A stretch of 64,000 nt of DNA from Sphingomonas faeni (GCF_003053745.1 NZ_QAYE01000001.1:986752-1050751), one strand, 5' to 3'. Counted from the stretch's first letter, positions 9,873 through 19,251 are shown. The notes: a model not told the origin generated them from the sequence alone. Numbers and translations: made by a program.

Positions 9873-11347
9873 TCGGCATCGAAGGCCAGCCGGTCCTCAC
9901 CGCCGCCGAAATGCGCGCAGCGGAGGATGCGGTGATCGCCACCGGCGTCTCGGTAGAAACGCTGATGGAGCGCGCCGGCACCGCGATTGCCGAGGTAGTC
10001 CGCCGGCTCGCGGGTACGAACGAAGTCCTGATCCTCTGCGGCCCCGGCAACAACGGCGGCGACGGCTATGTCGCAGCCCGAGTGCTGGCGGAACTGGGTG
10101 TGCCAGTTCGCGTCGCGGCGCTGTCGGAACCCAGGACGGATGCGGCGAAATCGGCGAGGGCAGGGTGGCTAGGCCCGGTCGAAACGCTGCCGGAGGCAAA
10201 ACCCGCGCCGATCCTGGTCGACGCGCTGTTCGGCACCGGCCTGACCCGCCCGCTCGCCACCGCTCCCCATTCAAGCAGTTCCCCCGCGGACGCGGGGGCC
10301 CAGCTAAATCCCAAGGGCACTTCTAGCCGCCTATCCTGGGCCCCCGCGTCCGCGGGGGAACGGTCTGTGGTCGAGTGTCTTCGTGCACTCGCCGATGCCG
10401 CGCAGTTAAGCATCGCTGTCGACCTGCCCAGCGGTCTCGCCACTGAATCGGGTAAGACGCTCAGCACGCCGCCGGTCTTCGACCTCACCCTGGCGCTCGG
10501 CGCGGCAAAACCAGCGCACCTCCTCCAACCCGCCGCGCGCTATTGCGGTCAGATCCGCCTCCTCGACATCAGCGTTCCGACTGCCAGCCAAGCGGAAGTT
10601 CTCAAAGCCCCACTCCTCCCAACCCCCGGCCCCGATTCGCACAAATACACCCGAGGCATGGTCGCGATCATCGCCGGCACCATGTCCGGCGCTTCCGATC
10701 TCGCAGCCCTCGCCGCGATGCGCGCCGGCGCCGGCTACGTAACCCTGCTCGGCGACAGCCAAGGCCCCCCGCACGCGCTCGTTCGCGCACCGTTCTCAAC
10801 CCATGCGCTCGCCAACGACCGGATCGGTGCACTCGTCATCGGCCCCGGTCTCGGCCGCGACGACACCGCCAAGGCTCGCCTGGAAGCCGCGCTGACCTCC
10901 GGCCACCCGCTGATCATCGACGGCGACGCCCTCCGCCTGCTCGACCCCGACCGGATCAAGGCATTGGACGTCCCCGTCATACTCACCCCGCATGCCGGCG
11001 AGTTCGACGCGCTCTTCGGCAAATCCGACGCGGACAAGATCACCCGAGCCCGCGACGCCGCCACCCGCGCCCACGCGATCGTCGTCTTCAAGGGCGCCGA
11101 CACCGTCATCGCCGCGCCCGACGGCCGCGTCCGCATCGCGCAAGGGGCCAGCGACTGGCTCTCCACCGCCGGCACCGGCGACGTCCTCGCCGGCGCGATC
11201 GGCGCGATGCTCGCCGCCAAGCTCGATCCGCTCGACGCGTCCTGCGCCGGAGTGTGGCTCCACGGTGACGCTGCCCGCCGATTGGGCGCGGCTTTCATCG
11301 CCGACGACTTGGCGGAAGCACTCCGGTCCGCCAGAGCATCGCTATGA
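9869..11347 (+). CDS. nnr: Bifunctional NAD(P)H-hydrate epimerase / ADP-dependent dehydratase
   Basis: Metabolite repair enzyme that epimerises and dehydrates damaged NADHX/NADPHX. The N-terminal YjeF_N epimerase domain (about 1-215) shows GPGNNGGDGYVAARVL; the C-terminal carbohydrate-kinase-like domain (about 225-490) shows IIDGDALRLL, TPHAGEF and the catalytic GTGDVLAGAIGAML. The 492-residue length is normal for the fusion, yet residues about 137-164 (SSSPADAGAQLN ... WAPASAGER) are encoded by a palindromic repeat of family B placed in frame between GTGLTRPLA and ALADAAQL. Overlaps the preceding lipoprotein and the following methyltransferase gene by ATGA each. Confidence 0.92.
   Translation: MIGIEGQPVLTAAEMRAAEDAVIATGVSVETLMERAGTAIAEVVRRLAGTNEVLILCGPGNNGGDGYVAARVLAELGVPVRVAALSEPRTDAAKSARAGWLGPVETLPEAKPAPILVDALFGTGLTRPLATAPHSSSSPADAGAQLNPKGTSSRLSWAPASAGERSVVECLRALADAAQLSIAVDLPSGLATESGKTLSTPPVFDLTLALGAAKPAHLLQPAARYCGQIRLLDISVPTASQAEVLKAPLLPTPGPDSHKYTRGMVAIIAGTMSGASDLAALAAMRAGAGYVTLLGDSQGPPHALVRAPFSTHALANDRIGALVIGPGLGRDDTAKARLEAALTSGHPLIIDGDALRLLDPDRIKALDVPVILTPHAGEFDALFGKSDADKITRARDAATRAHAIVVFKGADTVIAAPDGRVRIAQGASDWLSTAGTGDVLAGAIGAMLAAKLDPLDASCAGVWLHGDAARRLGAAFIADDLAEALRSARASL
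10279..10360. repeat. Palindromic repeat family B, long form, inside a coding region
   Basis: TTCCCCCGCGGACGCGGGGG...CCCCCGCGTCCGCGGGGGAA, the same architecture as intergenic family B copies, but lying wholly inside the NAD(P)HX repair gene and read through without stop or frameshift. Confidence 0.85.
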
Positions 11348-12540
11348 CCTCTGAATCGAATATCGACATGATCGTCCGCGTCGCAGCGCGCGGCGACGGC
11401 ATGACCGCCGACGGACGCCACGCCGCCTTCTCGGCCCCCGGCGACACGCTCGCCGCCGACGGCACCGTGATCCCCGGCCCGCATCACCAGACGCCCCCCT
11501 GCGTGCATTTCCCGACCTGCGGCGGCTGCCAACTCCAGCATCTCGACGACCAGGCCTATGCCGAGTTCGTCACCGACCGCATCGCCTCCGCGCTCGACGG
11601 CCAGGACCTCGCGGCCCCGATCCGCCCACCCCACATCTCCCCCGAACGCAGCCGCCGCCGCGCGACGCTTCACGCCGAGGCCAAGGGGGGCAAGATCACG
11701 CTCGGCTTCACGGCGGAGAAGGCGCACACGATCGTCGACATCAAGGAATGCTGGATCCTCGATCCGCGCCTGTTCGCGCTCGTCCAGCCCTTGCGCCAGC
11801 TGCTCAAGCGCCTCAACTTCCGCCGCCGCGCCGACATCCACCTGACGCTCGCCGACCAGGGCGCGGACATCCTGATCACCGGGTTCGCGCCCGAAGGCCT
11901 TCCTGCCGCTGAGGCACTGACCAAGTTCTGCGAAGATCACAAGATCGCCCGCGTGGCCTTCGACGACGGTCTCGGACCCGAGACGCGGTGGGAGCCCGAC
12001 GCGGTCACGATCACCTTGGGCGGCGTCCCCGTACCGCTCCCGCCCGCGTCGTTCCTGCAAGCCACGCCCGATGGCGAGGCCGCACTCACCGCCGCCGTCC
12101 TCGAAGCGATCGGCAAGCCCGCGACGGTCGCGGACCTGTTCGCCGGTCTCGGAACATTCACGCTCGCGATCCCCGCCAAGGTCTATGCGGCCGAAGGCGC
12201 GCGCGACGCGCTCGGCTCGCTAAAGGCCGCCGCGCACCGCACCCAGCGGCCGGTGTACCCGGAGCACCGCGATCTCTACCGCCGGCCGCTGAGGGTCGCC
12301 GAGCTTGACCGCTTCGATGCGGTGGTGATCGATCCGCCCCGCTCCGGTGCGCGCGAGCAGGCTACTGCGCTAGCGGAGTGCAAGACGCCGGTGATCGCTT
12401 ATGTCTCGTGCAATCCGGCGAGCTTCGCGCGGGACGCCAAGGAGTTGTGCGATGCGGGCTGGCGGATCGACTGGGTCCAGCCGGTCGGTCAGTTCCGCTG
12501 GTCAACGCATGTCGAACTCGCCGCGAAGTTCGTCCGCTAA
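11344..12540 (+). CDS. Class I SAM-dependent RNA methyltransferase (TrmA/RlmC/RlmD family)
   Basis: Predicted 5-methyluridine RNA methyltransferase. The 398-residue protein has an N-terminal TRAM-like region, the iron-sulfur cysteines Cys53, Cys59 and Cys62 (CVHFPTCGGC) with a further Cys in KECWILD, and a C-terminal Rossmann domain: SAM site DLFAGLGTFTLA, VIDPPRSGA, and the nucleophile Cys in YVSCNPASFARD. Whether the target is 23S rRNA U1939 or U747, or tRNA U54, cannot be decided by eye. The ATG overlaps the stop of the upstream repair enzyme (ATGA). Confidence 0.88.
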   Translation: MTSESNIDMIVRVAARGDGMTADGRHAAFSAPGDTLAADGTVIPGPHHQTPPCVHFPTCGGCQLQHLDDQAYAEFVTDRIASALDGQDLAAPIRPPHISPERSRRRATLHAEAKGGKITLGFTAEKAHTIVDIKECWILDPRLFALVQPLRQLLKRLNFRRRADIHLTLADQGADILITGFAPEGLPAAEALTKFCEDHKIARVAFDDGLGPETRWEPDAVTITLGGVPVPLPPASFLQATPDGEAALTAAVLEAIGKPATVADLFAGLGTFTLAIPAKVYAAEGARDALGSLKAAAHRTQRPVYPEHRDLYRRPLRVAELDRFDAVVIDPPRSGAREQATALAECKTPVIAYVSCNPASFARDAKELCDAGWRIDWVQPVGQFRWSTHVELAAKFVR

Positions 12541-12553
12541 CCGAAGAAGATTG

Positions 12554-12601
12554 TTCCCCCGCGAAGGCGGGGGCCCAGACTGGGTCCCCGCCTTCGCGGG
12601 G
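12554..12601. repeat. Palindromic repeat family B, short form, copy 1
   Basis: 48-bp hairpin TTCCCCCGCGAAGGCGGGGG, CCCAGACTGGG, TCCCCGCCTTCGCGGGGA. The arms are those of the long form but the centre is reduced to a CCCAGACTGGG stem. It sits between convergent genes (methyltransferase and truA) and may terminate both. Confidence 0.8.
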
Positions 12602-12609
12602 ATACAAAC

Positions 12610-13350
12610 TTAGGGGTAAACCGCACTCACGAAGAACAACCCGTCAGGCGGCGCATTCAGCCCCAGCATCGCCCGATCCTTAGCCTCGAGCGCGGCAGCA
12701 ACATCGCCAACCGCCCAACGCCCCATACCCACCAACGCCAGACACCCGACCATCGACCGCACCTGATGATGCAGGAACGATCGCGCCGCCGCATAGACGA
12801 ACAGCCGCTCCCCCTCCCGCACCACCTCGAGCCGGTCCAAAGTCCGCACCGGACTATCCGCCTGGCAATGCGCCGACCGAAACGTCGTGAAGTCATGCCG
12901 CCCGACCAGCGCCCGCGCCGCCTCCGCCATCGCATCAGCGTCAAGCGGCTGAGGCACCTGCCAAGCCAGCCCAGCCTCGAACGTCAGCGGCGAGCGCCGG
13001 TTGACGATCCGATACTCGTACGACCGCCCGACACACGAAAACCGCGCATGCCAATCGTCGTCGACCACCTCGCACGCCAACACCGACACCGGCGCCGGCT
13101 TCACCAGCGCATTCAGCCCCTCCATCAATCGAAACGCCGCGAGCGGCTTCGCGATATCGACATGCGCCCGCATCGCCATCCCGTGCACCCCTGCATCGGT
13201 CCGCCCCGCCGCCTGCACCGACGCGGTCTCGCCGGTCATCTTCAGCACCGCCGCCTCCAGCGCCGCCTGCACGCTCGGCCCGTGCTTCTGCCGCTGCCAG
13301 CCCATGAACGGCCGCCCGTCGAACTCCACGGTCAACGCGAACCGCGTCAA
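12610..13350 (-). CDS. truA: tRNA pseudouridine(38-40) synthase TruA
   Basis: Converts U38-U40 of tRNA anticodon stems to pseudouridine. The 246-residue protein has the catalytic Asp at about 52 in [11 protein letters not shown], plus the family stretches [16 protein letters not shown] and [11 protein letters not shown]. No ATG fits: the only plausible start is TTG, which overlaps the fmt stop codon as TTGA, giving a normal N-terminus for the family. A longer reading upstream is in another frame of fmt. Operon fmt-truA. Confidence 0.92.
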   Translation of the reverse strand: MTRFALTVEFDGRPFMGWQRQKHGPSVQAALEAAVLKMTGETASVQAAGRTDAGVHGMAMRAHVDIAKPLAAFRLMEGLNALVKPAPVSVLACEVVDDDWHARFSCVGRSYEYRIVNRRSPLTFEAGLAWQVPQPLDADAMAEAARALVGRHDFTTFRSAHCQADSPVRTLDRLEVVREGERLFVYAAARSFLHHQVRSMVGCLALVGMGRWAVGDVAAALEAKDRAMLGLNAPPDGLFFVSAVYP

Positions 13351-14273
13351 AGCTGCGTCCCCGAGCGAATCGGAAACCCGCGCAGCATCTCCTCCGCCGA
13401 GGTCACGCCACGCCCGGCGCGCTGCACCAAGGTCGGCCGGATCGCCCCGTCGCCACACCCGATCGTCAGCTCGGCATTGACCGTCAGCCCCTCGCACCCA
13501 AGGAACGAGAACGGCAACACGTCCGCCGCCAGCACCTTCACCCGCTCGCCGGCATGCTCGAACCACGCCCCCGGCGCCGGGTTCATCGCCCGCACCAGCC
13601 GCTCGATCTCGACCGCCGACCGCTCGAAATCGATCCGCGCCTCGGCCTTGTCGATCTTGGCGGCATAGGTAACGCCCTCCTCGGGCTGCGGCCGGGCAGG
13701 GTAGGCGTCGAGATCGCCCAGCACCTCGACCATCAACCGAGCCCCCATCGCGGAGAGTTCGGACGTCAGATCCCCCGCGGTCTTGCCGACGATCGGCGTC
13801 CGACCCTCGAGCCGAACCGGCCCGGTATCCAGACCCGCCTCCATCTGCATGATCCCGACGCCCGTCTCGGCATCGCCCGCGAGGATCGCCCGCTGCACCG
13901 GCGCCGCCCCGCGCCACCGCGGCAACAGCGACCCATGCACGTTAACGCAACCGAACCGAGGTGCCTCCAGCACCGCGCGCGGCAAGATCAGGCCATAGGC
14001 CGCGACCACCGCAACATCCGCGCCTAAAGCCGCAAACGCGTCGCGAGCCTCCAGCCCCTCCGGCAAGGACGCCTTGAACGACACCGGCGTCCGCACCTCG
14101 ATCCCCAGCGCCTCCGCCCGAACCTGTACCGGCGACGGCACCAGCTCGCGCCCACGCCGCCCCCCTGGCCGGGCAGGCTGGCAATACGCCGCCGCCACGT
14201 CATGCCCCGCCGCGACGAGGGCCTCCAGCACCGGCACTGCGAAGTCCGGCGTTCCCATGAAGATGATCCACAT
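13347..14273 (-). CDS. fmt: Methionyl-tRNA formyltransferase
   Basis: Formylates Met-tRNA(fMet) using 10-formyltetrahydrofolate for translation initiation. The 308-residue protein starts [14 protein letters not shown], the classic N-terminus, with GAGAGGGGC just upstream; a start 15 bases earlier would swallow that site. The catalytic region [15 protein letters not shown] and the downstream [14 protein letters not shown] are intact. Its partner in the pathway, peptide deformylase (def), is encoded nearby on the opposite strand. Overlaps truA by four bases. Confidence 0.94.
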   Translation of the reverse strand: MWIIFMGTPDFAVPVLEALVAAGHDVAAAYCQPARPGGRRGRELVPSPVQVRAEALGIEVRTPVSFKASLPEGLEARDAFAALGADVAVVAAYGLILPRAVLEAPRFGCVNVHGSLLPRWRGAAPVQRAILAGDAETGVGIMQMEAGLDTGPVRLEGRTPIVGKTAGDLTSELSAMGARLMVEVLGDLDAYPARPQPEEGVTYAAKIDKAEARIDFERSAVEIERLVRAMNPAPGAWFEHAGERVKVLAADVLPFSFLGCEGLTVNAELTIGCGDGAIRPTLVQRAGRGVTSAEEMLRGFPIRSGTQL

Positions 14274-14325
14274 GCCCCTCTCGAACACGCTGGCGGGGAG
14301 CCGCGCAACCCCCTATCTGTTCCCT

Positions 14326-14922
14326 ATGGCATCCCCCGAGATCGAGGCGCTGACGCAGGCGCTGGCCCGGCTCCCCGGCCTCGGCCCCCGGTCCGCACGT
14401 CGCGCCGTGCTCCATCTGCTCAAGAAGCGCGACGCGGCGCTGGGTCCCTTGCGCGAGGCGCTGACCGCGGTCGACGAGCGGTTGGAGAACTGCACCACCT
14501 GCGGCAACGTCGACACCACCAACCCTTGCGCAATCTGCGCCGACCCGCGCCGCGACCAGCGTTCGCTGTGCGTCGTCGAGGAGGTCGCCGATCTCTGGGC
14601 ATTGGATAGGTCCCGCCTGTTCCCCGGCCGCTTCCACGTCCTCGGCGGCCGCCTGTCCGCATTGGAAGGCATCCGCCCCGAAGACCTGAGCATCGACAGC
14701 CTCGTCCGCCGCATCGAAGCCGGCGGCATCGACGAAGTCGTCCTCGCGATGAACGCCACGCTCGAAGGCCAGACCACCGCGCACTACATCGCCGAGCGCA
14801 TCGAACGCTTCCCGGTCCGCGTCACGCAACTCGCACACGGCCTGCCGGTGGGCGGCGAACTCGACTATCTCGACGAGGGCACCTTGGCGCAGGCATTAAG
14901 GGCCAGAAGGCCAATGGCTTGA
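14326..14922 (+). CDS. recR: Recombination protein RecR
   Basis: RecFOR pathway protein that helps load RecA at single-strand gaps. The 198-residue protein has an HhH region ([19 protein letters not shown]), a C4 zinc finger (CTTCGN ... CAICAD) and a Toprim domain beginning [14 protein letters not shown]. The start [18 protein letters not shown] gives family length. Divergent from fmt with about 50 bp between the starts. Confidence 0.95.
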   Translation: MASPEIEALTQALARLPGLGPRSARRAVLHLLKKRDAALGPLREALTAVDERLENCTTCGNVDTTNPCAICADPRRDQRSLCVVEEVADLWALDRSRLFPGRFHVLGGRLSALEGIRPEDLSIDSLVRRIEAGGIDEVVLAMNATLEGQTTAHYIAERIERFPVRVTQLAHGLPVGGELDYLDEGTLAQALRARRPMA

Positions 14923-14970
14923 CGCCCATCGGCTTGACGTGATGCCCACGCGTACCTTAGCGGACGCGCT

Positions 14971-15495
14971 ATGACCGTCATGACCGTTCTCGAAGTCCCC
15001 GATCCCCGCCTGCGCCTCGTTGCCGAGCCGGTGGAGACGGTCGACGACTCCACCCGCACGCTCGTCGCCGACATGATCGAGACGATGTACGACTTCAACG
15101 GCATCGGCCTCGCCGCGACCCAGGTCGGCGTGCAGCAGCGCGTCCTCGTCATCGACCTCCAGGAGGAGAAGGACGAGGACGACAAGCCGATCAAGAACCC
15201 CAAGGCGTACATCAACGCCGAGATCCTGTCGGTCAGCGACCAGATGTCGACGTACAACGAAGGGTGTCTGTCGATCCCGGAGCAGTACGCTGAAGTCGCG
15301 CGCCCGGCGCGGTGTCGCGTGAAGTGGCTCGACGAGACCGGTGCTGCGCATGAGGAGGATTTCGACGGCCTGCTCTCGACGTGCATGCAGCATGAGATCG
15401 ACCATCTCGACGGCGTGCTGTTCATCGACCACATCAGCCGCCTCAAGCGCGACATGGTGCTGAAGAAGCTAGCGAAGCAGCGCAAGCTGGGGTGA
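14971..15495 (+). CDS. def: Peptide deformylase
   Basis: Removes the N-formyl group from nascent proteins. The 174-residue protein contains the three metal and active-site motifs GIGLAATQVG, EGCLSIP and QHEIDHLDG. Two in-frame ATGs stand nine bases apart (MTVMTVLEVPDPRL); the second is equally possible. Follows recR by about 50 bp on the same strand. Confidence 0.95.
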   Translation: MTVMTVLEVPDPRLRLVAEPVETVDDSTRTLVADMIETMYDFNGIGLAATQVGVQQRVLVIDLQEEKDEDDKPIKNPKAYINAEILSVSDQMSTYNEGCLSIPEQYAEVARPARCRVKWLDETGAAHEEDFDGLLSTCMQHEIDHLDGVLFIDHISRLKRDMVLKKLAKQRKLG

Positions 15496-15571
15496 GAGGC
15501 GGGGGCGTCGCTGCTTTCTATGCTGAGAGTGCGTCCCTGAAAGCGCGGCTTACTCACCCAATACATAACCA

Positions 15572-15669
15572 CCCCGGGGAAGGCCGGGGCCCAATTGGGG
15601 AACGTCGCCAACTGAGCGCAGTCCCTCGTTATTGAAACCTTTCCAATTGGACCCCGGCCTCCGCCGGGG
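15572..15669. repeat. Palindromic repeat family A, copy 4
   Basis: CCCCGGGGAAGGCCGGGG ... CCCCGGCCTCCGCCGGGG with CCAATTGGGG / CCAATTGG inner stems. The 15496-15950 gap between def and rmuC contains this copy, a family B copy and a family G unit; no gene is seen. Confidence 0.83.
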
Positions 15670-15710
15670 TGGTACTGTTCGGCGAGGGTGTTGGAGCGCC
15701 CCCTTTCTAG

Positions 15711-15785
15711 TTCCCCCGCGAAGGCGGGGGCCCAGGATCACAAACGCCACCGCCCATAACCCTGGACTCCCGCCTCCGCGGGAGA
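15711..15785. repeat. Palindromic repeat family B, long form, copy 3
   Basis: TTCCCCCGCGAAGGCGGGGG, CCCAGGATC, spacer, then GACTCCCGCCTCCGCGGGAG. The central part matches the copy at 4331 closely (ACCGCCC-TAACCCTGGAC), so the whole unit, not just the arms, is conserved. Confidence 0.8.
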
Positions 15786-15891
15786 ACATAATATTCCGAT
15801 TGTCCTACATCAACCGTTCGACGTATGTTCCAAGCATGACGTCTCCATCTCTTTCCCGAACCCAGCCGCCCGGGCGCACATTCTCCCCTGA

Positions 15892-15929
15892 GAAAATGCT
15901 GCGCCAGCGTCTGCACTTTGTGCACTTCC
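15892..15929. repeat. Dispersed repeat family G, copy 1
   Basis: Unit GAAAATGCTGCGCCAGCG followed by TCTGCACTTTGTGCACTTCC, about 20 bp upstream of rmuC. Its complement occurs twice upstream of the DUF418 gene (45585-45640 and 45742-45801). Confidence 0.65.
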
Positions 15930-15950
15930 AGCTAAATTCGCGGGTGCAAA

Positions 15951-17402
15951 ATGGCTGAGTTCGCCATCATCGCCGTCCTCGCGCTAGCCGCCGGCATCCT
16001 CCTCGGCTGGCTGCTAGCCTCCCGCCGAGCCGCCACCCTAGCCAGCGAACTCGCCGTCGCCCAAACCAAGCTCGCCGACGCCGACCTAATCCGCACCGCG
16101 CGCGACGCGGTCGAACGCGAACGCAACGCCGCGATGCAGGATCTCGCAACCCTCCGCGCACAGAACGCCGAACGCGCCACCGACACCGATCGCCTGCGCC
16201 TCGACCTCGCCACGATCCGCACCGACCGCGACGCCGCCCGCACCGAAATCGCCACGCTGAAAGCGCAAGGCGAGGCGTTCGAAGCCCGCCTGCTCGAACT
16301 CCGCGAGGCGAAGGATGTCATGGCCGCGCAGTTCGGCGACGTCGCCAACAAGCTGCTCAGCGACGCGCAGAAGACCTTCCTCGAACGCGCCGACGCTCGC
16401 TTCCGCCAGTCCGAAGAATCCGCCGGCCTCAACCTCAAGTCGATGCTCCAACCCGTCAGCGACCGTCTACAACGCTACGAGGAAGGCGTCGCCAAGGTCG
16501 AAGCCGAGCGCCGCGATGCGTTCGGCGACCTCAAGGGCCAGATCGAACAGATGCGCCTCGGCCAGGAAAAGGTCTCCACCGAAGCCGCCAAGCTCGTCAA
16601 CTCCCTCCGCAACGCCCCCAAATCCCGCGGCCGCTGGGGGGAGCAGCAGCTCAAGAACGTCCTCGAAACCTGCGGGCTCAGCGAGCACACCGACTTCCAG
16701 ACCGAGGTTTCGGTAGCGGTAGGCGACGACGGTGCCCGCCTCCGCCCCGACGCGATCATCCGCGTCCCCGGCGGCCGCGCACTGGTGATCGACGCAAAGG
16801 TCTCGCTCAACGCGTATCAGGACGCATTCGGCGCGGTCGACGACGCCGAGCGCCTGATCGGCTTGGCTGCCCACGCGGCGTCGATGCGCGCACACGTCAA
16901 CGGCCTCGGCAACAAGGCGTATTGGAGCCAGTTCGCCGACACGCCCGACTACGTCATCATGTTCGTTCCCGGCGAGCACTTCCTCTCCGCGGCGCTCGAA
17001 CACGACCCGACGCTCTGGGACTTCGCCTTCGAAAAGCGCGTGCTGCTCGCTACCCCGACCAACCTGATCGCCATCGCCCGCACGGTCGCGGCGGTCTGGC
17101 GCCAGGAAAAGCTTGCCAACGAAGCACGAAAGATCGGCGAACTCGGCAAGGAAATGCACGATCGCCTTGCCAAGGTTGCGGACGACCTGCGGAAGGTCGG
17201 TGTCGGTCTCAACAGCGCGGTGAAGAACTTCAACGGCTTCACCAACTCGTTCAACGGCCGCCTGATGGTGACGGGCCGCAAGTTCCGCGACCTGAACATC
17301 GAGACGGGTGCGCGGGATCTTGAGGATGTGTCCTCGGTAGACGCGCTGGCGCTAGGCGAGGGGCCTGCGCTGATCGAGAAGCCGGAGGTCGTTGAGAGCT
17401 GA
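15951..17402 (+). CDS. rmuC: DNA recombination protein RmuC
   Basis: RmuC-family protein that limits DNA inversions and rearrangements in E. coli; predicted nuclease-like. The 483-residue protein has an N-terminal membrane anchor (ALAAGILLGWLLA), a long coiled coil (about 30-200) and the conserved C-terminal domain with SRGRWGEQQLKNVLE, RPDAIIRVPGG, LVIDAKVSLNAY and FVPGEHFLSAAL. Start ATGGCTGAG, family length normal. Monocistronic, with repeats on both sides. Confidence 0.92.
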   Translation: MAEFAIIAVLALAAGILLGWLLASRRAATLASELAVAQTKLADADLIRTARDAVERERNAAMQDLATLRAQNAERATDTDRLRLDLATIRTDRDAARTEIATLKAQGEAFEARLLELREAKDVMAAQFGDVANKLLSDAQKTFLERADARFRQSEESAGLNLKSMLQPVSDRLQRYEEGVAKVEAERRDAFGDLKGQIEQMRLGQEKVSTEAAKLVNSLRNAPKSRGRWGEQQLKNVLETCGLSEHTDFQTEVSVAVGDDGARLRPDAIIRVPGGRALVIDAKVSLNAYQDAFGAVDDAERLIGLAAHAASMRAHVNGLGNKAYWSQFADTPDYVIMFVPGEHFLSAALEHDPTLWDFAFEKRVLLATPTNLIAIARTVAAVWRQEKLANEARKIGELGKEMHDRLAKVADDLRKVGVGLNSAVKNFNGFTNSFNGRLMVTGRKFRDLNIETGARDLEDVSSVDALALGEGPALIEKPEVVES

Positions 17403-17418
17403 CCCCACCACCATCCCA

Positions 17419-17515
17419 CCCCGGCGAAGGCCGGGGCCCAATTGGAAAGGTGGCAATAATGAACCGCAACGCAAACCATCTGCGTCCCCCAATTGGGCCC
17501 CGGCCTTCGCCGGGG
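17419..17515. repeat. Palindromic repeat family A, copy 5
   Basis: CCCCGGCGAAGGCCGGGG ... CCCCGGCCTTCGCCGGGG with CCAATTGG / CCAATTGGG inner stems, directly behind rmuC. The centre differs from the other copies (a GAAAGGTGGCAATAATGAAC-like segment), but the length is again 97 bp. Confidence 0.85.
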
Positions 17516-17658
17516 TGAGATACCGAGAGGAGCGGCAAACTTTTAAATGCCGCAGAGTCAATTTCCCAAAACCGATCGGTACAAAATTCATTCACCTCCC
17601 GGCAACCTTTCCCAATCCCGCGCATTAACCGGATAACATCCCCAAGAGTCACCCGGTC

Positions 17659-17736
17659 ATGAAACACCTAGTCCCCATCCTCTGCGCCCTCATCCCCTTC
17701 GCGGCCATGATCGGCGCCTGCGTAACCTGCCCCTGA
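17659..17736 (+). CDS. Possible 25-residue membrane peptide
   Basis: ATG-initiated frame MKHLVPILCALIPFAAMIGA followed by CVTCP and a stop. It reads like a very short exported or lipoprotein-type peptide: Lys-His start, one hydrophobic helix, then a Cys. Only a weak AAGAG upstream. It lies alone between rmuC and the ribosomal operon terminator. No homologue recognised; it may be chance. Confidence 0.3.
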   Translation: MKHLVPILCALIPFAAMIGACVTCP

Positions 17737-17758
17737 CCTCCACCGCAAAAGCACAAAA

Positions 17759-17795
17759 GAAAAGGCCCGCCCGGATCACTCCGGGCGGGCCTTTT
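17759..17795 (-). terminator. Rho-independent terminator of rpsF-rpsR-rplI
   Basis: Near-perfect hairpin AAAAGGCCCGCCCGG / CCGGGCGGGCCTTTT with a 6-base loop, about 30 bp past the rplI stop. On the minus strand it is followed by a CTTTTCTTTTG tract; on the plus strand by TTTTC, so it could work in both directions. Confidence 0.88.
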
Positions 17796-17824
17796 CAGTA
17801 TCGGCTAGAAGGGTAGCGAAGGGA

Positions 17825-18421
17825 TCAACCCTGCGCTTCGTCCTCCTGGTCGCGCGGTGCTTCGGCGGTAGCGCCGGGCTCTGCGTTCGGATCGTAATCC
17901 TCGACGAAGCCAGCCTCGTCGCGCTCGAACATCGACGACATCACGTCGACGCCCGAAGCCTGCATCTCGGCCTCTTCAGGCGAGCGGGCGACGTTGACCT
18001 TGACGGCCACCGACACCTCGGGGTGCAGCGATACCTTGACGGTATACACACCGATCGCCTTGATCGGCTTGTCGAGCACGATCGCCGACTTGCCGACCTT
18101 GTGACCGTCGGCCACCAGCGCATCGACCAGATCGCGAACCGCGACCGAACCGTAGAGCTGACCGGTGTTCGACGCCTGACGGATCAGGGTCACGGTCGCG
18201 TCGTTGAAGGTCTTCGCTTCGGTCTCGGCATCGCTGCGACGCGATGCGTTGTCCGATTCGATCTTCGCACGGTTCGACTCGAACACCTTGCGGTTGGCTT
18301 CGTTCGAACGAAGCGCCTTCTTGTTGGGAAGCAGGAAGTTACGTGCGTAACCGTCCTTGACCTTCACCACGTCGCCGATAGCACCAAGCTTTTCGACGCG
18401 CTCAAGCAGAATGACGTCCAT
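17825..18421 (-). CDS. rplI: 50S ribosomal protein L9
   Basis: Large-subunit protein that binds 23S rRNA near the L1 stalk base. The 198-residue protein starts MDVILLERVEKLGAIGDVV, with the L9 signature VKVKDGYARNFLLPNKKA. It is longer than E. coli L9 (149 residues) through an acidic C-terminal extension (about 150-198) ending EAPRDQEDEAQG, common in sphingomonads. Last gene of rpsF-rpsR-rplI. Confidence 0.96.
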   Translation of the reverse strand: MDVILLERVEKLGAIGDVVKVKDGYARNFLLPNKKALRSNEANRKVFESNRAKIESDNASRRSDAETEAKTFNDATVTLIRQASNTGQLYGSVAVRDLVDALVADGHKVGKSAIVLDKPIKAIGVYTVKVSLHPEVSVAVKVNVARSPEEAEMQASGVDVMSSMFERDEAGFVEDYDPNAEPGATAEAPRDQEDEAQG

Positions 18422-18432
18422 GTGGGCGCTCC

Positions 18433-18657
18433 TTACTTAACGATGTAGGGCAGCAAGCCCAGATGACGCGCACGCTTGATGGCCTGGGCCAGTTCGCGCT
18501 GCTTCTTTGCGGCCACCGAAGTGATACGCGACGGGACGATCTTGCCACGCTCGGACACGAAGCCCTGCAGCAACCGGACGTCCTTATAGTCGATCCGGGG
18601 AGCGTCTTTGGCGGAGAACGGGCAGCTCTTGCGGCGGCGGAAGAATGGACGTGCCAT
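18433..18657 (-). CDS. rpsR: 30S ribosomal protein S18
   Basis: Small-subunit protein that pairs with S6 on the platform. 74 residues with [14 protein letters not shown] and the core [38 protein letters not shown]. It lies between rpsF and rplI with very short spacers (2 and 11 bp). Confidence 0.97.
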   Translation of the reverse strand: MARPFFRRRKSCPFSAKDAPRIDYKDVRLLQGFVSERGKIVPSRITSVAAKKQRELAQAIKRARHLGLLPYIVK

Positions 18658-18659
18658 GA

Positions 18660-19094
18660 TTATTCAGCTCCCTCTTCGCGGTCACGACGGGGACCACGGT
18701 CCGGACGATCGCCACGATCGGGACGGCCCTCACGGCCACCTTCACGGTCGCCACGACGCTCGCGGTCACGATCCTGCTTGCGCATCATCACGGTCGGGCC
18801 CTCTTCGAGGGTGTCGACCTTGACCGTCATGTAACGGATGATGTCTTCGTTGATCTGGGTCTGGCGCTCCAGCTCTGCGATCACGCTGCCCGGGGCATCG
18901 ATCTCGAGCATGACATAGTGCGCCTTGCGGTTCTTGGCGATCTTGTACGCCAGCGAACGCAGGCCCCAGTTCTCGGTCTTTACGACCCGACCTTCGTTGT
19001 CGTTCACGATCTTGGTGGCGATTTCCGCCAGTGCGTCCACCTGCGCTTGTGCCAGATCCTGGCGCGCAAGGAACACGTGCTCGTAAAGAGCCAT
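18660..19094 (-). CDS. rpsF: 30S ribosomal protein S6
   Basis: Small-subunit protein, partner of S18. The 144-residue protein starts [14 protein letters not shown]; the ATG is preceded by AAGGA at good spacing, whereas an in-frame upstream ATG would give a non-conserved leader. The core covers about 1-100 and is followed by a charged Arg/Asp/Gly tail (repeats of DRGDRPDRG type). First gene of the operon. Confidence 0.95.
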   Translation of the reverse strand: MALYEHVFLARQDLAQAQVDALAEIATKIVNDNEGRVVKTENWGLRSLAYKIAKNRKAHYVMLEIDAPGSVIAELERQTQINEDIIRYMTVKVDTLEEGPTVMMRKQDRDRERRGDREGGREGRPDRGDRPDRGPRRDREEGAE

Positions 19095-19251
19095 GTCTTG
19101 TCCTTCGTCTTGGCCGATCGCTGATACACGCCCCATGCGTGCACCCCTCCGGCTGTCGTCTAGAATGCAAACAGGGCCGAGAGACGCGAATCTCTCACCC
19201 CGGTTGCAGAGCGCCTTAGCCGATTATCAGGCAAAGGCAAGGTGTTCAGGT

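Noticed and set aside
1911..17515. Regular-looking palindromes as a CRISPR array
   Set aside because: Units are hundreds to thousands of bases apart, palindromic, variable in the centre, and no cas gene is present.
19113..19153. Possible S6:S18-binding leader upstream of rpsF
   Set aside because: A seven-bp inner stem and GCCG/CGGC outer pairing can be drawn, but the conserved CCG bulge of that motif is not visible.
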